A stretch of DNA of 64,000 nucleotides, from NCBI GenBank assembly GCA_037176705.1, contig CM073898.1, positions 36,397,488 to 36,461,487 of the forward strand, in the 5' to 3' direction. The position numbers and the translations under genes were made by a program. Below are positions 33,336-46,796 of the stretch, piece after piece. The first letter of the stretch is position 1. Every line of letters begins with the position of its first letter. The notes beneath the pieces were generated by a model, which searched no databases, was not told where the DNA came from, and saw only the letters and a list, made by a program, of their open reading frames with translations. The stretch comes from Molossus alvarezi. Taxonomy: Eukaryota > Chordata > Mammalia > Chiroptera > Molossidae.

Positions 33336-36129
33336 TTGCCAGGTCATTTTCAAGTTCTACCTATAACACATGTATTTTCTAATTTAACTGTCATAACTAT
33401 TTGAACAAGGAACTATTATACCTTGTTATTATGTGGGAAATAGTCCAAAAGGGTCACTAAAATTGTTGAATATTGTACAAGTTTTTGTGACCATGGTTTT
33501 CGCTAGAGCACTGCTAAGAAACACTATTAATGAGTTACTGGGGACTTCATGGAAGAGTAAGAATTAGGTAGGCATGTAAAAACTGCTAATAATTTATTGT
33601 ACAGAGAAAGGTGATGGCAGTTCAGGTGAGAAGAAAATTTCATAAATAAAAGCGTAAGGACAATAAAGAACCTAGATTATTTTGGTAATGAGTAGACTTC
33701 CAGCAGTAGAAAATAATCCATGTATGGAGAAAACGATGAGTAATACTAGAAGGATGGGTTTGGGCCAGAGAAAAATGGCCTTCAATTCTAGATTAACAAG
33801 TTGGACCTTTGTTCTAGTTGTAAGATTCTAATGACTTTATTGATTATAGTGAACAATGGAGCACAGTTTCTCCCTTAATTAATTACAATTACATTATGTG
33901 AGTTGGAAATCTTATGAAGAAGAGACTCTGAATAAGAGCAAGATCTATCATGTCCATATCCTGAGGTGCTCACCCAACTTCAGGGACCACAAAGGATTCT
34001 GTACCTCTAATTCTTATGGAGTTCTACCAGGGATAATTATTTTGTATTTTATAATTACTTGGATTCATTCCCTTTGGGCTTCTAAAATATGCAAGCAGTC
34101 ATTCATTTGTTCACCTAACATTTACTGTGCGTCTCATCTGTGCCAAGCACTGATGAATGTTTTATCAATGGCCTTCAAGATTTATGAATGTGTATAGAAT
34201 GTGGTAAACACTATTCCATTAAATATACAAATACATCAACTAGTATTTGCTTTGCACTTATGGAATATCCATATCCATACTAAGTGTTAGGGGAAAAACA
34301 TGACCCATGCCCTTGAGTAAATTGGAAGACTACTATAAACACGCATGAAATAATTAAAAACAGTGTAATGTAGAGTACATGAGGAGCTAAATGTGGGGGA
34401 GTATCATATAATTCTATGTAAATGCTGAGAAGAAGGACTTGAGTTGTGTAAGATTCACCATTGAGGGTCCCCATAGGAATTGGTACTTAAATTGAGATCT
34501 TAAAGATGAATAAGAGCTAGTTCAGTCATCAAAAACAAGTCAAAAATTCATGTACGAAGTTGAAACTAGTGGCACAAAACTAACATGTTACAGAGGGTAA
34601 TCTAGTCTATCTTCCCTTTGTCCAGTCCCTTTCCCCAGGGATCCTCGCGAACAGACCAGTGGCTGCCTGGGGAATGTAAAGTTGCAGCCTCCTGGCAAAG
34701 CTGCCCAAATGACATGCCTATCATAGTTGGCCTTCCTTTTGCTCCTTTCCTGTTATTAACAACTAGTAAATCACAATGGATGACTTATAAAAAGGATGAC
34801 GTTTCACTCCTTATTTTTAATCCGAGGATCATTGCACACATATTCACAGCAACCGTTTCCCTACAGTCCTTTGATAAAATTTGCTATATACCTTTAAAGT
34901 TCTGTTAACATAAATTTTGTTACATTTAGTCAGATCGGGTTAAAATAAAAGATAGTAAAGTGATATACATTTAATCTTATAGATAGTTTATGAGATACAG
35001 AAATTTGATTAAGAACCACAGGGCAGATAATCTAGAGATAACAGTAGACCTAGGAAGAAACAATGCATCGTGTGTGGAGATGCTATGTCAGCCTTTTTTA
35101 ACCTTGTAAAATTGGCCTCCAATAAGAAAGGAGTAAACTGTATAGAAAGAAATTCATAAAAGTTCTGTTTCATTTTGTATTATTGTAATCTTGTTATATA
35201 CACATAAAAATATTTTTTACCTGAAATAATACTATTTTTCTTTCTGAAAGTATCAAAGTCTTGATTTTTAATTCTCAAAATGTCATATTATCAGAATTTG
35301 AGAGTGTAAAAATCCGAAGGAGCCTATTTATGAGCCTAAACACATACAGAAGAAAATGCTAAGCTTCAGGAAAAAAATTGTCACAAACCTACACCTATTA
35401 TCCCTACAACTATATTTGAAAAGAAATGACTGTTCTCACAAAACACCAAAATGTGGGACTAGAATACACTGTTTTGAATTATACTCCATGATGATAAAGC
35501 CTTGTGGTCTCCTTTACTGTTATGTTTATAGAGCTCCACTGTGTGAGCTTGTTTTAGTGGTTATTCTACTGGCAGCTCCAAACCACTCTCAAATATTACT
35601 AGAGGGGATAATCAAGGTAACTTTTGATATTTCAGTTCTGTCCATTGGAGGCATACATTTTTCTCCATTCCAGACTATCAATCATCCCTTTTTAGCACTA
35701 AGGCATATTTATCTCATGAAAATCTTTGTTTTTTCAGTTTTGATCTCTACCTGGGTTCCAGAAACAAACTATCTATTTTGGAGCTGAGAATATCATCTAA
35801 CAGGATACAATGTTGTTTATTGAACCTTGTGTTACATTATCTAGGGAGTAAGCAAGGAATCACTGAAAACAGGATTCTCTGTATTATGCAAGAAATAGAG
35901 TTCCTATTTCTATTTTTTTAAAAATGGTTTAAAATGAACAAAAACAACAGAAAAAAATACATTTTATTTTTGAAATGTAGCCTTACTTAAAGATCATGAA
36001 TAAAGAGATCATTTAAATCATAAATTTGAAGTACTAATCAGTATTTAATATATAAAAACTGATTTTAACCCATCAAGTAGCACTATATAACTTATACTAA
36101 AACATTTCTTATTAAATGTCTGTGTTTAA
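33336..36129. other. Non-coding DNA, nothing recognised
   Basis: The 143-codon frame at 35356-35787 has no recognised domain, and its composition does not look coding. Confidence 0.5.
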
Positions 36130-36138
36130 AAGTTAGCT

Positions 36139-37239
36139 GTACCAGTCTGCATTCCCACCAGCAGTGTACTAGAGTCCCCTTTTCTCCACACCCTCACCAA
36201 CACTTGTTGTTTGATGATTTGTTGATGGCGGCCATTCTGACAGGTGTGAGGTGATAACTCATAGTTGTTTTAATTTGCATCTCTCTGATGATTAGTGATC
36301 TTGAGCATTTCTTCATATGTCTCTTGGCCATTTTTATGTCCTTTATGGAGAGGTGTCTATTTAGGTCCTCTGTCCATTTTTTAATTGGTTTTTCTGTAGT
36401 CCTTTTGTTGAGTTGTATGAGCACTCTATATATTTTGGAAATTAATCCCTTATCTGATGCATCATTGGCAATTATGCTCTCTCATTCAGTGGGTTGCCTT
36501 TCCATTTTGGTGGTTGTTTCTTTTGCTGTGCAGAAGCTTTTGAGTTTGATGTAGTCCCATGTGTTCATTTTCTCCTTTGTTTCTGTTGCTCTAGGTGATT
36601 TATCAGTGAACATTCTGCTCCGTATGATGTCTGTGGAAAACACTATGGTGTTATCTCAAAAAGTTAAAAATTGAACTGCCATTTGACCCAGTGATCCCAC
36701 TTCTAAAAATATAACCTAAGAAACCTGAAACACCAACCAGAAAGAATGTATGTAACCCTATGTTTATAGCAGCACCATTTACAATAGCTAAGATCTTGAA
36801 ACAACCCAAGTGTCCATCAGTAGGTGAGTGGATAAAAAAGCTGTGGTACATGTACACAATGGAACACTATGCAGCTGTAAGAAAGAAAGATCTCTTATCC
36901 TTTGAGATTGCATGGAAGGACCTAGAGAGTATTATGCTAAGCAAAACAAGCCAAGCAGAGAAAGACAAGTATCACATGATCTCATTTATTTGTGAAATAT
37001 GATGAACTAAACAAACTGCTGAACAAAATTTACCCAGAGACATGGAGGTGGGGTATAGACTGACAAGCCTCAGAGGAGGGGGATTGTGGGGGAAGAGATA
37101 AACCACAGAACTAACATGCATGTATGCATGACCAATGAATATAGACAACAAAGCTGGGGATGAGGTAGGGGGAAGGAGAGGAGGGTGTCAATGAGGGAAA
37201 AATGAGAAACATCTGTAAGAAAAACAAATAAATAAATAT
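36139..37239 (+). mobile_element. 5'-inverted L1 (twin priming)
   Basis: 36139-36633 is L1 ORF2 sequence in reverse orientation, matching about 5452-5943 of the young L1. From about 36634 the element runs forward, matching about 5946 onward, through the ORF2 C-terminus, the G-rich 3' UTR and a short A-rich tail at 37239. The two arms meet at almost the same L1 position. Flanked by aagttagct (36130-36138 and 37240-37248). This arrangement arises when two primers copy one L1 RNA at a single target site. Confidence 0.92.
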
Positions 37240-37248
37240 AAGTTAGCT

Positions 37249-40059
37249 ATAAACATGTATTTTACCTGACATCAGCATCTGGAACAATTCTTAAATGATT
37301 GAAAATTAATCATTCAAGGTCAGCACATTGCTTATTAGCCATTCAATAGTTTTCTTTATTAATACCTCAGTAGTCCCAAGGAATTGAATAATGTGTGACT
37401 ATTTAGCATTGAATGTTCTGAGATACTATCATTTATTTTACTCAAAAATAAATGATGATGCATCAGATGCATCCATATAATAATCACTCTGTGAAAATTA
37501 TAAGTGGAAATCTATTTTTTGTATACTACTAAGGACATTTCTCTTATATACTAAGCAAAGATGAAAAGAGAGTTAGATAAGAAAAATTAGGTGGATTCTT
37601 GTGTCAACACTATTTCTGGAGTAACTTGGGTATCAGTCTATCCCAGGAAAATTTATTTAGCCCATAGCAACAGTTCAAAAATTCAGTAGTATAATTTCTA
37701 TAGAAAATTTCCATGAATAATAGCATAGTTACATTGCTTGCATTTTATTTTCAGGGTGTCTAATGAAAGCAAAGCTGAGGTTTCAATGCAATTGAGGTTA
37801 AGAAGCACCCCTTTTCCCAAGGATTTGTATAAATGAGTTGTAAACGTGAGACTAAATTTCCTTAGTCTATAAAAAGATACAATACATCCTATAAGCACCC
37901 CTTCCCCAGTTTCTGTGTGTTTTTACTTTTAACATTATACACCTGGAGAGCATTACCCTGTCGTGACTGCAGCCATTTTGCCCACATACTAAGAAGTTCC
38001 TTGAGTTTCCATCACTCGAAGTAGCTCTTAGCTAATGACTGACTGCTGCGGGAGCATGAAAAACATTCCTCCCTTATTTTAACCAGGACAAACTGAGGGG
38101 CTATTTACATCCAGAGCTCCTCTGTGGAATGTGAGGAGATTTTAACTGAAATCAGATTTTTGCTTGGCTTCATCCCCTTTTTTCTCTTGGGTCTCTTACT
38201 TTCTTACAATTTTCTGTTTGCAACACTTAATAAATTTATTGCATGCAAATCTTCATTTCAGGACTTGCTTCTGACATGTATCTATATCTGCATTTATTTT
38301 AGGGCAGAGGTAACTGGGAATGCAAGAAAAAGGAGAAGACCGTAGTATGGCATGGCACATGCCACCTTCTACCCTCTTCGACTGATTTGGAACCTCAAAG
38401 GACTTCAGCTTCTAGAAGAAGGTACTATTTTAAGAGATAGTTTTTGATACTGAATAGTGTTCTGGGTAATTTGGGACCATGGTGACAAATGATGGGAGCA
38501 GAGTTGGAGATAGGGGCATTCTCCACATTGCAGGGGAAAGCTCAGTAATGTTTGGATATCTCAAGGATTGTGGCTTTAAAATGAGAGGAGTGGATGACCT
38601 CACTGGCATTTACAACAGAGGGTTTTTGCAGTAGAGACAATGGTGGGGCACCATGAAGAGCCGTTAACATAGAACATGTTTCTGAACACATGAGGCACAA
38701 TCTATGAGGGACCCCATAGAGAACAGTCAGAGACTGTGGGGAACCAGGGGGAATAAGATTCTTGTACTATTGTAAAGATGTCCTCATTTAATTGTGATGC
38801 ACTCAGATTATACTTAAGAACTAGATAGCTCTAAGAGACCCGATATTTCTTTTCTAGCTCAGTAATGCCAATAACAATATTAGATGAAGAGGTGATAATA
38901 CTAATAGGTAATACTACATTCATTTTCTCAAAATATGTATTTTTTTACAAATCTCCTGGGTATATGGGCCTTGTACAATTTTTCCCATATAATGTTTGAG
39001 AAAATGAGACTGATAAATGTCTAAATTCACATAGCTCTTATATGGCAATGTGTGTGTTTAAGCCCATGTCTTTTAATTCCATGTGATTTCTGTATTTTTA
39101 AAACACTATATTATGAGTACTTGAAAGTCTTCCAAGGAAAGTGAACAATGTATTATATCTCTTATGTACACTCAAATAGAACATAAATTATATGCCTTTT
39201 GACCATATCATAAATAACAATATTCAAATGTTATTTCATATGTAGAATTCTAAAGAACAGTTATGGCTGTTCCTTAAAAATATACAAGCTGATGGAAACT
39301 CAGAAATATCATGTTTCTAATTAATATATTATCTTAATTTATGTACTAACTGAACTTATCAAGATTAGTGTTCTTTGAAACATATAAGAATACAACTTAT
39401 TTGGTGATTTTAAACTTGGCCTCGATAATTTGGGGGTTTTTAATTTCTTCCATATGATTTGTTTTAAGTCAATTTTAAAGGATTCTCTTGCTACTTGGTT
39501 GAATGACAGATAGACTCATTTAACCTTCTATCGCTCTTCAAGCTGGCTCCTTGGTTGTGCTGTACTGGTGGTGGTCTTCATAGCATTAGAACTTGTTTGG
39601 TACATAAAATTTCAAATTTTGGACACAGTAACTTCAAATAATTATTAATAAAACATTCTCAAAATAAGATTCATACAACAACATTTATCTTAACATGGTT
39701 CTGCTTAAAGAATTAATTCCAAATGTCTTCACTTCTGACATTAGTGATTTGATTGTTCATGGTTTTTATTCTTATATCTATAAAATGGACATGAGAACAA
39801 ATTGCTATTAAGAAATCAAGGTTTAGAAATCCAAGTGTTTATCTGTAAAATTACTTTGTAATAGCAATTTATGGCTTCTTAGTTCAAAAATAGAAGTTTT
39901 AAAATACATACTTAAGAAGCAAGGGGAGAGTCACAAGAATCTGTTCTAAAATACCACTGGACAAAAACAGAAAATGACTTATGCTCCTATCTAAGGCAAA
40001 AATTACTTTAATTGTATGTATCAAATACTCGTGATAGTTAAGAGTTAATATTGTAATCC
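37249..40059. other. Non-coding DNA; one LTR-like stretch
   Basis: About 37960-38300 is slightly more GC-rich and has an AATAAA (cacttaataaatttattgc) followed by a short U5-like tail, so it could be a plus-strand LTR; ends are not visible. No gene was recognised. Confidence 0.4.
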
Positions 40060-40205
40060 TCACAATAGCTCAATAAGCAATTTCTACTATTAGCATAATT
40101 TTATATATTGAAAGAAGAACTGAGACACAGCAAAGTAAAATAACTTGTCCAGTACCCTTCAGATGTTTAGTGATAGAGCTGAGAATGAACCAGAGTCAAT
40201 TTACT
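40060..40205 (-). repeat. MIR SINE fragment, minus strand
   Basis: gaactgagacacagcaaagtaaaataacttgtccagt followed by gatagagctgagaatgaaccagagtc matches the reverse complement of the MIR core. Confidence 0.6.
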
Positions 40206-41865
40206 TAATGACTATGTAGTACTACCTTTATAATTTAATGTGTGAGAATTGGACTAGATGATTTTACTAAGCTCTTCAAAATCTAGAATGCTACAGTTTG
40301 GCAAAATACATAATCCTTCCCCAATCTAAGTACCATATAACTTCTGAAATGGCTAAATACTTTTACTCTCTTCAGTTATAATATGTAATTTTTTGACCCT
40401 TAAAAAAACTAACAAGTGTATAAGTAAGAAGAGCCTCCTAAGCAAGCAACCACAACCCTAGGTTTCCAGTTATTGTCATAATGTATTGCATTCAATGACA
40501 TTAGATCAGTCTTCTAAACCCACATAGGCTCTGTGCTTTGAATTTTATAATTTGTATTACATGATATAATTTATTTACTGATAGGGTTCAAGATAGTTTC
40601 ATCTCATTGTACCCCAACCTCAATGCAGTCACTGTCTTTTTTATCTTTCAATCTTTCTTCATTCATTCATCCACCCAACCTTCCAGCCCACCAGCAAATA
40701 TCTAATGACTTATCAAAAGATGAATAAATAATGATTCATTCTCCCTCAAAAGCTCATGGTTTAGCTTGACCAAAAAAAAAAAAAAAAGGAAAATGAATCA
40801 ACTTGAATAAATGCTATAATGAAGATACATACAACGTACAACAAAAGTGAAATAAAATGATGCATTTTGTGCTGTGGGTGATGAAATATCAGAGAATATA
40901 CCTGAATGGGGTCATGAAAGAGGAGCATTAGTTTAATAGTTGCCAAAGCAAATAGGTGTTATGCTGGAGGTGGGAGGCCTGTTCAAGCAATCCAGAGGGA
41001 TTGAACAAAATGAGCAAAACACTGTAGAAGATATACCAGAAAGGTAAAAGTATAGAGGCAGGGTGGCCAGGTGGAAAATATGCAGTAGAACAGACAAGAG
41101 ATGATGATGACCTAAATTACTGAGAAGTAGCTGGGGGAGAAAAGAATAATAAAAGGTTCAAGGGATGTGTAAAAATGTTTTAATTATGCAACAAATTCAT
41201 ACATTCATCTTCATTTTAAAGGATACATATTTAGAAATAAAATGCCAGCTTTCACCCTTTGCGTATCAGCCCATGGATGCCTCTGAACTTTACTAAGAGT
41301 TTAGTTGGTCTACTTCAGGAAATTTTATTATTTTTATCCTAAAGTGTTTATCTGCCTTTTCAATGAGACACTATAACAAGTGGAAAATAATTTCATTAAT
41401 GAAACCATATTTAATTGTTTTACAATATTGTATCATTTTCATCGAGCCTGCCATCCTAATCCTGAAAGAGGTTATTTTATACTTAGTTACCGTATTCTAT
41501 TGGACATCATTATAGAACCATTTTCGTTTGATGCATGCTATAGTTGAAAAAATGTTTTAAGAGAAGTTTATATAATTTTGGAAAATAATGTTAACAATTA
41601 ACAGAAATATTATTAAAATAATACTTAAGATTCCCAATCACCTCTTCCATTGGCAAGATGGAAGAATCTCCTACATGAATCTTTTGCTACAAGAAGTAAT
41701 AGTCTCATTCAACTGTGCTGGGATCTTTGGGACAAAATGCATCTGCCTTCTATACTAAAAATTAAATATTATCTAGACCAGTGTATAAACTCACAGATAT
41801 CTATATTAAGTGAATAGTGAATGAATGGAGATTGATCAATGGAAAAATCAGACTACAATGTCAAT
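40206..41865. other. Non-coding DNA, nothing recognised
   Basis: An A-run lies at 40772-40787. About 40910-41160 may belong to the same unnamed ancient repeat as 21130-21520, but the match is weak. Confidence 0.4.
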
Positions 41866-41877
41866 CTATTTGAAGTT

Positions 41878-42107
41878 TTTGTTGTTGTTTTTTATTCTCA
41901 CCCAAGGACATTTTTGAATTTATCTTCAGATAGAATGGGAGAGAGAGAGAAACATCGATGCGAGAGATCCACATTGACTGGTTGCCACCCACACGACTCC
42001 AACAGGGACTGGAGACAAATTGCAACCCAGGTACGTGCCCTTAGAGGGAACCAAACCCGGGTCTCTCTGGTCTGCTGGCCAACACTCTAACCGCTGAGCC
42101 AAAGAGC
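41878..42107 (-). mobile_element. VES SINE, minus strand
   Basis: Plus-strand text runs from a T-rich start through ctcacccaaggacat, aaacatcgatgcgagag, gtacgtgcccttagagg and ctaaccgctgagccaaag. Flanked by ctatttgaagtt (41866-41877) and ctatttggagtt (42108-42119), one mismatch. The first bases of the SINE head are missing at 42107. Confidence 0.9.
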
Positions 42108-42119
42108 TATTTGGAGTTA

Positions 42120-42671
42120 TTTATACTAATTATAGGCTAAAGAAAAAGAAATGTAAAGATCCAGAGGCATTCTCTATGCCTCATCTAATTACTACCTATG
42201 TCACATATTTAAGGAACTCCCTTACAGAGGGAACAGCAACTGTAGAAATTAATATAGGTGACCATGATATCCCTGTTTGCATGAATATGCTGCCTATAGG
42301 AATAATTAAAAGTTAGATATAAATACTTATGATTTTGTTCTTTGTTGGGTCTTTGTTGTTGTTGTTGTTTTTGAGGAGTAAATGTAGAGCCCTTCTTAAG
42401 TGATGCAGGTCACACTCCAACTTTTGAATCAGTAGTGACAGAAACATTAACATAGGAAAAGCACAGGCAGCCAAAAATGTACAAAAATTTGAGCCATCTC
42501 CCTCCTCTCCAAATTCTAAGTTTTATGTAAAGTTTAATATTTTTATTTTTATGGAGATTTAATAGAAAAGATTATTTTTTTAAAACTTCATAGCTTTAGC
42601 ATTCTTCAAAACAAATAAATGATCTCTTCCAATCTGGTTTTTGAATGAGAAACTCGGCATGCCTTAAGAAT
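42120..42671. other. Non-coding DNA, nothing recognised
   Basis: Contains a short (gtt)n run near 42355-42370. Confidence 0.45.
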
Positions 42672-43010
42672 TGTTATGAGCTGAATTGTGTTCCCCAACA
42701 ATTCATATGTTGAAGCCCCAAACCCCAGAATCTCAGTGTGACTGCATTTGGTGGTAGGGTCTTTTTTATCTGACTTACATCCTTCTGTGAGAAACTTTGG
42801 ACACACTTAAGACAGGGCTGCATGCACACAGAGAAAGGTTATGTGAGGACACTGCAAGAAGGAATCCAGCAATCTGCAAGCCAAGATGAGAGGCCACAGA
42901 AGAGAACCAACCAACACCTTGATTTTGGACTTCTAGCTTCCAAAACTGAAAAAAATAAATATCTGTTGTTTAAGCCATCCAATTGGCAGTAACCCTAGAA
43001 AACTAGTATA
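42672..43010 (+). mobile_element. MLT1-like solo LTR (MaLR)
   Basis: Starts tgttatgagctgaattgtgt and ends aactagtata. Characteristic blocks are ccccaacaattcatatgttg, cagtgtgactgcatttgg, ccttgattttggacttctagc, an AATAAA (aaaaaataaatatctg) and tgttgtttaagccatcc. It is short for the class, with internal loss. Ancient. Confidence 0.75.
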
Positions 43011-43228
43011 GGTACTAAATATTCTTTATCAAAAATACAGATAAACTGGCATTCTAATTTAAATTCCAAGATTTACAGCAGAAACTTCTAAAGTATTTTG
43101 ATGTTCAATTAATATAATAAAGTCATTTATTGTACATATTTTAATTTATTCTTTGTCATTTTTTTTTCTGTGACATGATCCTCTAGGAGAAATAACATTT
43201 GAGTTGATCATGGCATCACAAATATTCT

Positions 43229-43262
43229 TTTTTTAAATTAATTTATTTTTGTTACAGATGTT
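43229..43262 (-). mobile_element. 34-bp L1 3'-end insertion
   Basis: On the minus strand this is aacatctgtaacaaaaataa plus an A-rich tail, matching the last bases of the L1 3' UTR (compare 8191-8225). It is flanked by acaaatattct (43218-43228 and 43263-43273). It looks like a complete target-primed insertion that was 5' truncated after about 28 bases. Confidence 0.7.
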
Positions 43263-43449
43263 ACAAATATTCTCTTTTTATGAACTGTAACTCAATTCCC
43301 AAGTCACTACTTTAGGATAAACATCATATAAGATGGCCTATTTAAACTAATAATTTTTATTGTGATACTATCTTTAAATTTTTATTTCATGTTATCTTAA
43401 ATAACTAAATAGTTCTATAACTTTCAGCAAGTATTTAAATGTTGTGAAC

Positions 43450-43653
43450 ATCTGCCCCGGCCGATGTGGCTCAGTTGGTTGAGCATCTTCCCATGCACTG
43501 AGAGGCTGTGGATTCGATTCCCAGTCAGGGCACATGCCTGAGATACTGGCTCTTTTCCCAGTGAGGGGCACGTGGGAGGCAATGGATTGATGTTTCTCTC
43601 ATAGATGTTTCTCTCTCTCTCCCTTCCTATCTCTCTAAAGTCAATAAAACATA
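43450..43653 (+). mobile_element. VES-related SINE, second subfamily
   Basis: Has gatgtggctcagttggttgagc, box B gattcgattcc, ggcacgtgggaggcaa and an end ctctaaagtcaataaaa without gaggatt. Flanked by ttaaatgttgtgaac (43435-43449) and ttaaatgctgtgaac (43654-43668), one mismatch. Confidence 0.9.
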
Positions 43654-43668
43654 TTAAATGCTGTGAAC

Positions 43669-46094
43669 TTCAAAATCCCTAAGATTTGTTGAAATAAATT
43701 ATATAAGATACTGTATAACTTGGTTATTCTATTGTTCTACGAAATCTTAGAAGAATAACTATATTTATAGTATAGTTGAGAGAGAGAAAGGGAATCAAAA
43801 AAAGAGAAAAATAATCAGAACCGAAAGTTACAGTAAGACTGATAAACAAATGTTGAAGGAGATTAAGGAGAAGTATGTCCCAATAAAAGGAGCAGTGAAC
43901 ATGTATTAAGAGATATTCTTCCATGCTGTGACAAAATTTTAGATAAGCCACCGTAATGTGCTGACCTATTTTACAAAATAGGAGTAAATGAAATATCTCT
44001 GTCCTTTATGAAATTACATAGATACTTGGTCATCATTATACATAGACGGTGACTTGTTTTCTATCTGCAGACAGTAAGTAAAATAACTAAATAAATACAT
44101 GCATACATACATATACACATGCATAAATGCATTAAGCATTGTCAAGGTGTTTTCATTACATCTCAGTTCTTTCTGTTACGTAATTTTATTCTGATGAAAA
44201 AAACGAAAAAAATGCTTCTGTATTGTGGAATATAAAAGGATTTTCCTATCGTTCAAAGAATAAAAATTATTTTCTAGGTTCTTCCAGTAAATCTGGTAGG
44301 AATATTAAGCTTAAATTAGCCTTTCTACTGCAACTCTTTGAGGTCCTTTTTAGATCAGGAAAAAGTGAAAAATTTCAACTCTGATGACAACTATGTACAA
44401 GAGGGTTATGGCTTTAGATCTAAGAATAGGGAGAAGTCATAAGGCCTCAAGGCCCTTGCCTAGAGGTTAATCAATCAGTGTTAGTATTCATCTTCATAAC
44501 TATACTTTTACTTGCTACCAATTGGCTGAGCAGATGGTAAGGAATAAAAATCTAGCACATCTTGAAAATTAATCAGATCTCATCAAGTCGATTAGGTTTA
44601 GAAGCTACATTAAAAAGTCTTTGCTGACTTAAGGAGAAATAGTTCACTAATAATGCTTGTTCTGGGAAAATATTTGTGCTGAAACCAATTCTTCTCTAGT
44701 TACTACCCCCTCTCCCCAAATACACACACCCACACATGGATGGTGGAAATAAATAGAAGGAGGGATTCTGTTTTTCCTAAATGAACGTTTTAACAAGCAA
44801 GCCTAGTCTCTGGCTTGGAGAAAGGATCCAAAACCTATTCCACCCACTTTGGCTCACTTCAGTGAGTTTAAATAACCTCTTCCCCCTTTAAAGGAGCATA
44901 TACACATACACATGGACAGAAAAAAATAGAAAGAGAGCAAAATCCCAAAGCAGTGGAGAAGAATAAAAGAGAAACATAAGGTATATTCTAGAAAGGAGCC
45001 AAAGAGTCCATCTCCTGCCAGCAAATCCAAGATGATTAATTGCCAGTTCCACAGAAGGTGAAGATCTGAAAGCAAGAGAAAAGAAAAAATGACCTCAGGA
45101 AAAATTTTAAATGTTAAACAATTTGCTTTCTCCAAAATTATTTGATAACCAATTAAGAAAAAAAAAAGTTTATAAGAGTTGGATTCTATAATACTCCTTT
45201 GGGAGCGGGTCACAGATATGGCCATAAGGTTACTAGAATCCTCTTGTAAGGCTGACCATTTACTTATGCACAAAGATGCACATACACTAAAGAATATCAA
45301 GTCAATACCAACAATTTAAATACATACAAAAAATAGGAAGACCAGTGACATATCTTGGCCTCAAGTCAAATAATATTTGTATTGTTAGTTATTTTAGAGA
45401 GTAGTTATTATATATTTATTTATATGATATATACATACATACATATGTTCATACACATACATAAATATATACATAATTTAAAAAATACTATACATTCGGC
45501 AGCATTCTCAAAAATGGAGTTGAGAAGGAAGCAGCGAATAAAAACAGACTAATAGCACAGCTTTTGTAGTGCTTGCTTTGTATTGAAATAATAGATATTA
45601 AACATAAATATCAAAATAAAGTATAGTTTGTTATTAGGTGCTGACTGCCTTGGGGGAAAATTGAGCAGAGAGGAGATATAAGGAGTGTTTGGGAAAGGTA
45701 GTTAATGTATGGTGGTCAATACAGGCCTCACCGAAAGGTGCGTTTTGAGCAGGGAACCCAGAGAGCTGGATGGGGAAGGGGAATGAGTAGTTGAGAGGCC
45801 AAAGGCGGCCCATGCCTGCCATTGCTTGATTCACAGCAGAGAAACACGCACGTAAGAGTGAGCCAGGGGAGATTAGTAGGAATTGATTGAAAGGGATGAA
45901 GGAGACCTGGTGATGCAATGTTATGTAGGTAACAGTAAGTAAAATGAGAGGACCACGGAGAGTTTTGAGCAGACAAATGGCATGCTCTGAGCTATATTTT
46001 ATGAGGGTACTTTAGGTCTCCTCCCATGAGAACAGATTGATAGGGACAAAAGCTGAGGTATGAAGACCATTGGAAAAGTGTAGGCTTTAGATAT
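43669..46094. other. Non-coding DNA with weak repeat traces
   Basis: Short atac-type repeats lie near 44085-44130 and 45425-45475. About 45630-46010 resembles the unnamed ancient repeat seen at 21130-21520 (gagagttttgagcagacaaatggcatg). The 148-codon minus frame at 44854-45300 has no recognised domain. Confidence 0.4.
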
Positions 46095-46108
46095 AAATTG
46101 TGGGGTTA

Positions 46109-46662
46109 GAGGAGAGAAGCCTGAAACACCAATCAGGAAGAATATATGTACCCCCATGTTTATAGCAGCACTATTTACAATAGCTAAGATCTGGAAACAG
46201 CCCAAGTGTCCATCAGTAGTCAAATGGATAAAAAAGCTGTGGTACATGTACACAAAGGAGTAGTATGCAGTGGTAAGAAAGAAAGATCTCTTATCCTTTG
46301 AGACGACATGGAGGGACCTGGAAAGGATTATCCTAAGTGAAATAAGCTAAGCAGAAAAAGACAAATACCACATGATCTCACTTATATATGGAATATAATG
46401 AACATAACAATCTGAGGAATACGGTAGACCCAGAAACATGGAAGTAGACCACAGACTGACATCCCTCAAAAGAGTGGGTGGGGGTGGGGGGAAGAGATAA
46501 ACCACAGAACTTATATGCATGTATGCATGACCAATGAACATGGACCACTAAGCCGGGGACGGGGTGGGGGTGGGGTGGGGAGGGGGCTGTCAATGGGGTA
46601 AAAAAGGAGAAATATCTGTAACAAAAAAGTAAATAAAAAATTTAATTAAAAAAATTTTTAAA
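46109..46662 (+). mobile_element. 5'-truncated L1, young lineage
   Basis: From about 46116 this matches the young L1 from about 6038 to the 3' end (gaagcctgaaacaccaatcagg, [13 protein letters not shown] coding text, G-rich 3' UTR, A-rich tail). Flanked by a perfect aaattgtggggtta (46095-46108 and 46663-46676). About seven bases (gaggaga) between the left duplication and the L1 text are not from L1 and look like filler at the 5' junction. Confidence 0.92.
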
Positions 46663-46676
46663 AAATTGTGGGGTTA

Positions 46677-46796
46677 CAGAAAACATGGGTATTCATAACA
46701 ACTGACAATATTTGATTATAAGGTGGTTATCCAAGTAATACTTTGTTTAAAGTCATCATCAATAATGGTAAATATATTATAATAACTCTTAGAATT
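46677..46796. other. Spacer between two opposed L1 fragments
   Basis: AT-rich unique DNA, no feature seen. Confidence 0.5.

Noticed and set aside
35356..35787. 143-codon open frame, plus strand
   Set aside because: No domain or motif recognised, AT-rich context, no splice or promoter context. Of a length expected by chance in 64 kb.
44854..45300. 148-codon open frame, minus strand, with hydrophobic stretches
   Set aside because: The hydrophobic look comes from T-rich DNA read as Phe/Leu. No family match and no supporting signals.
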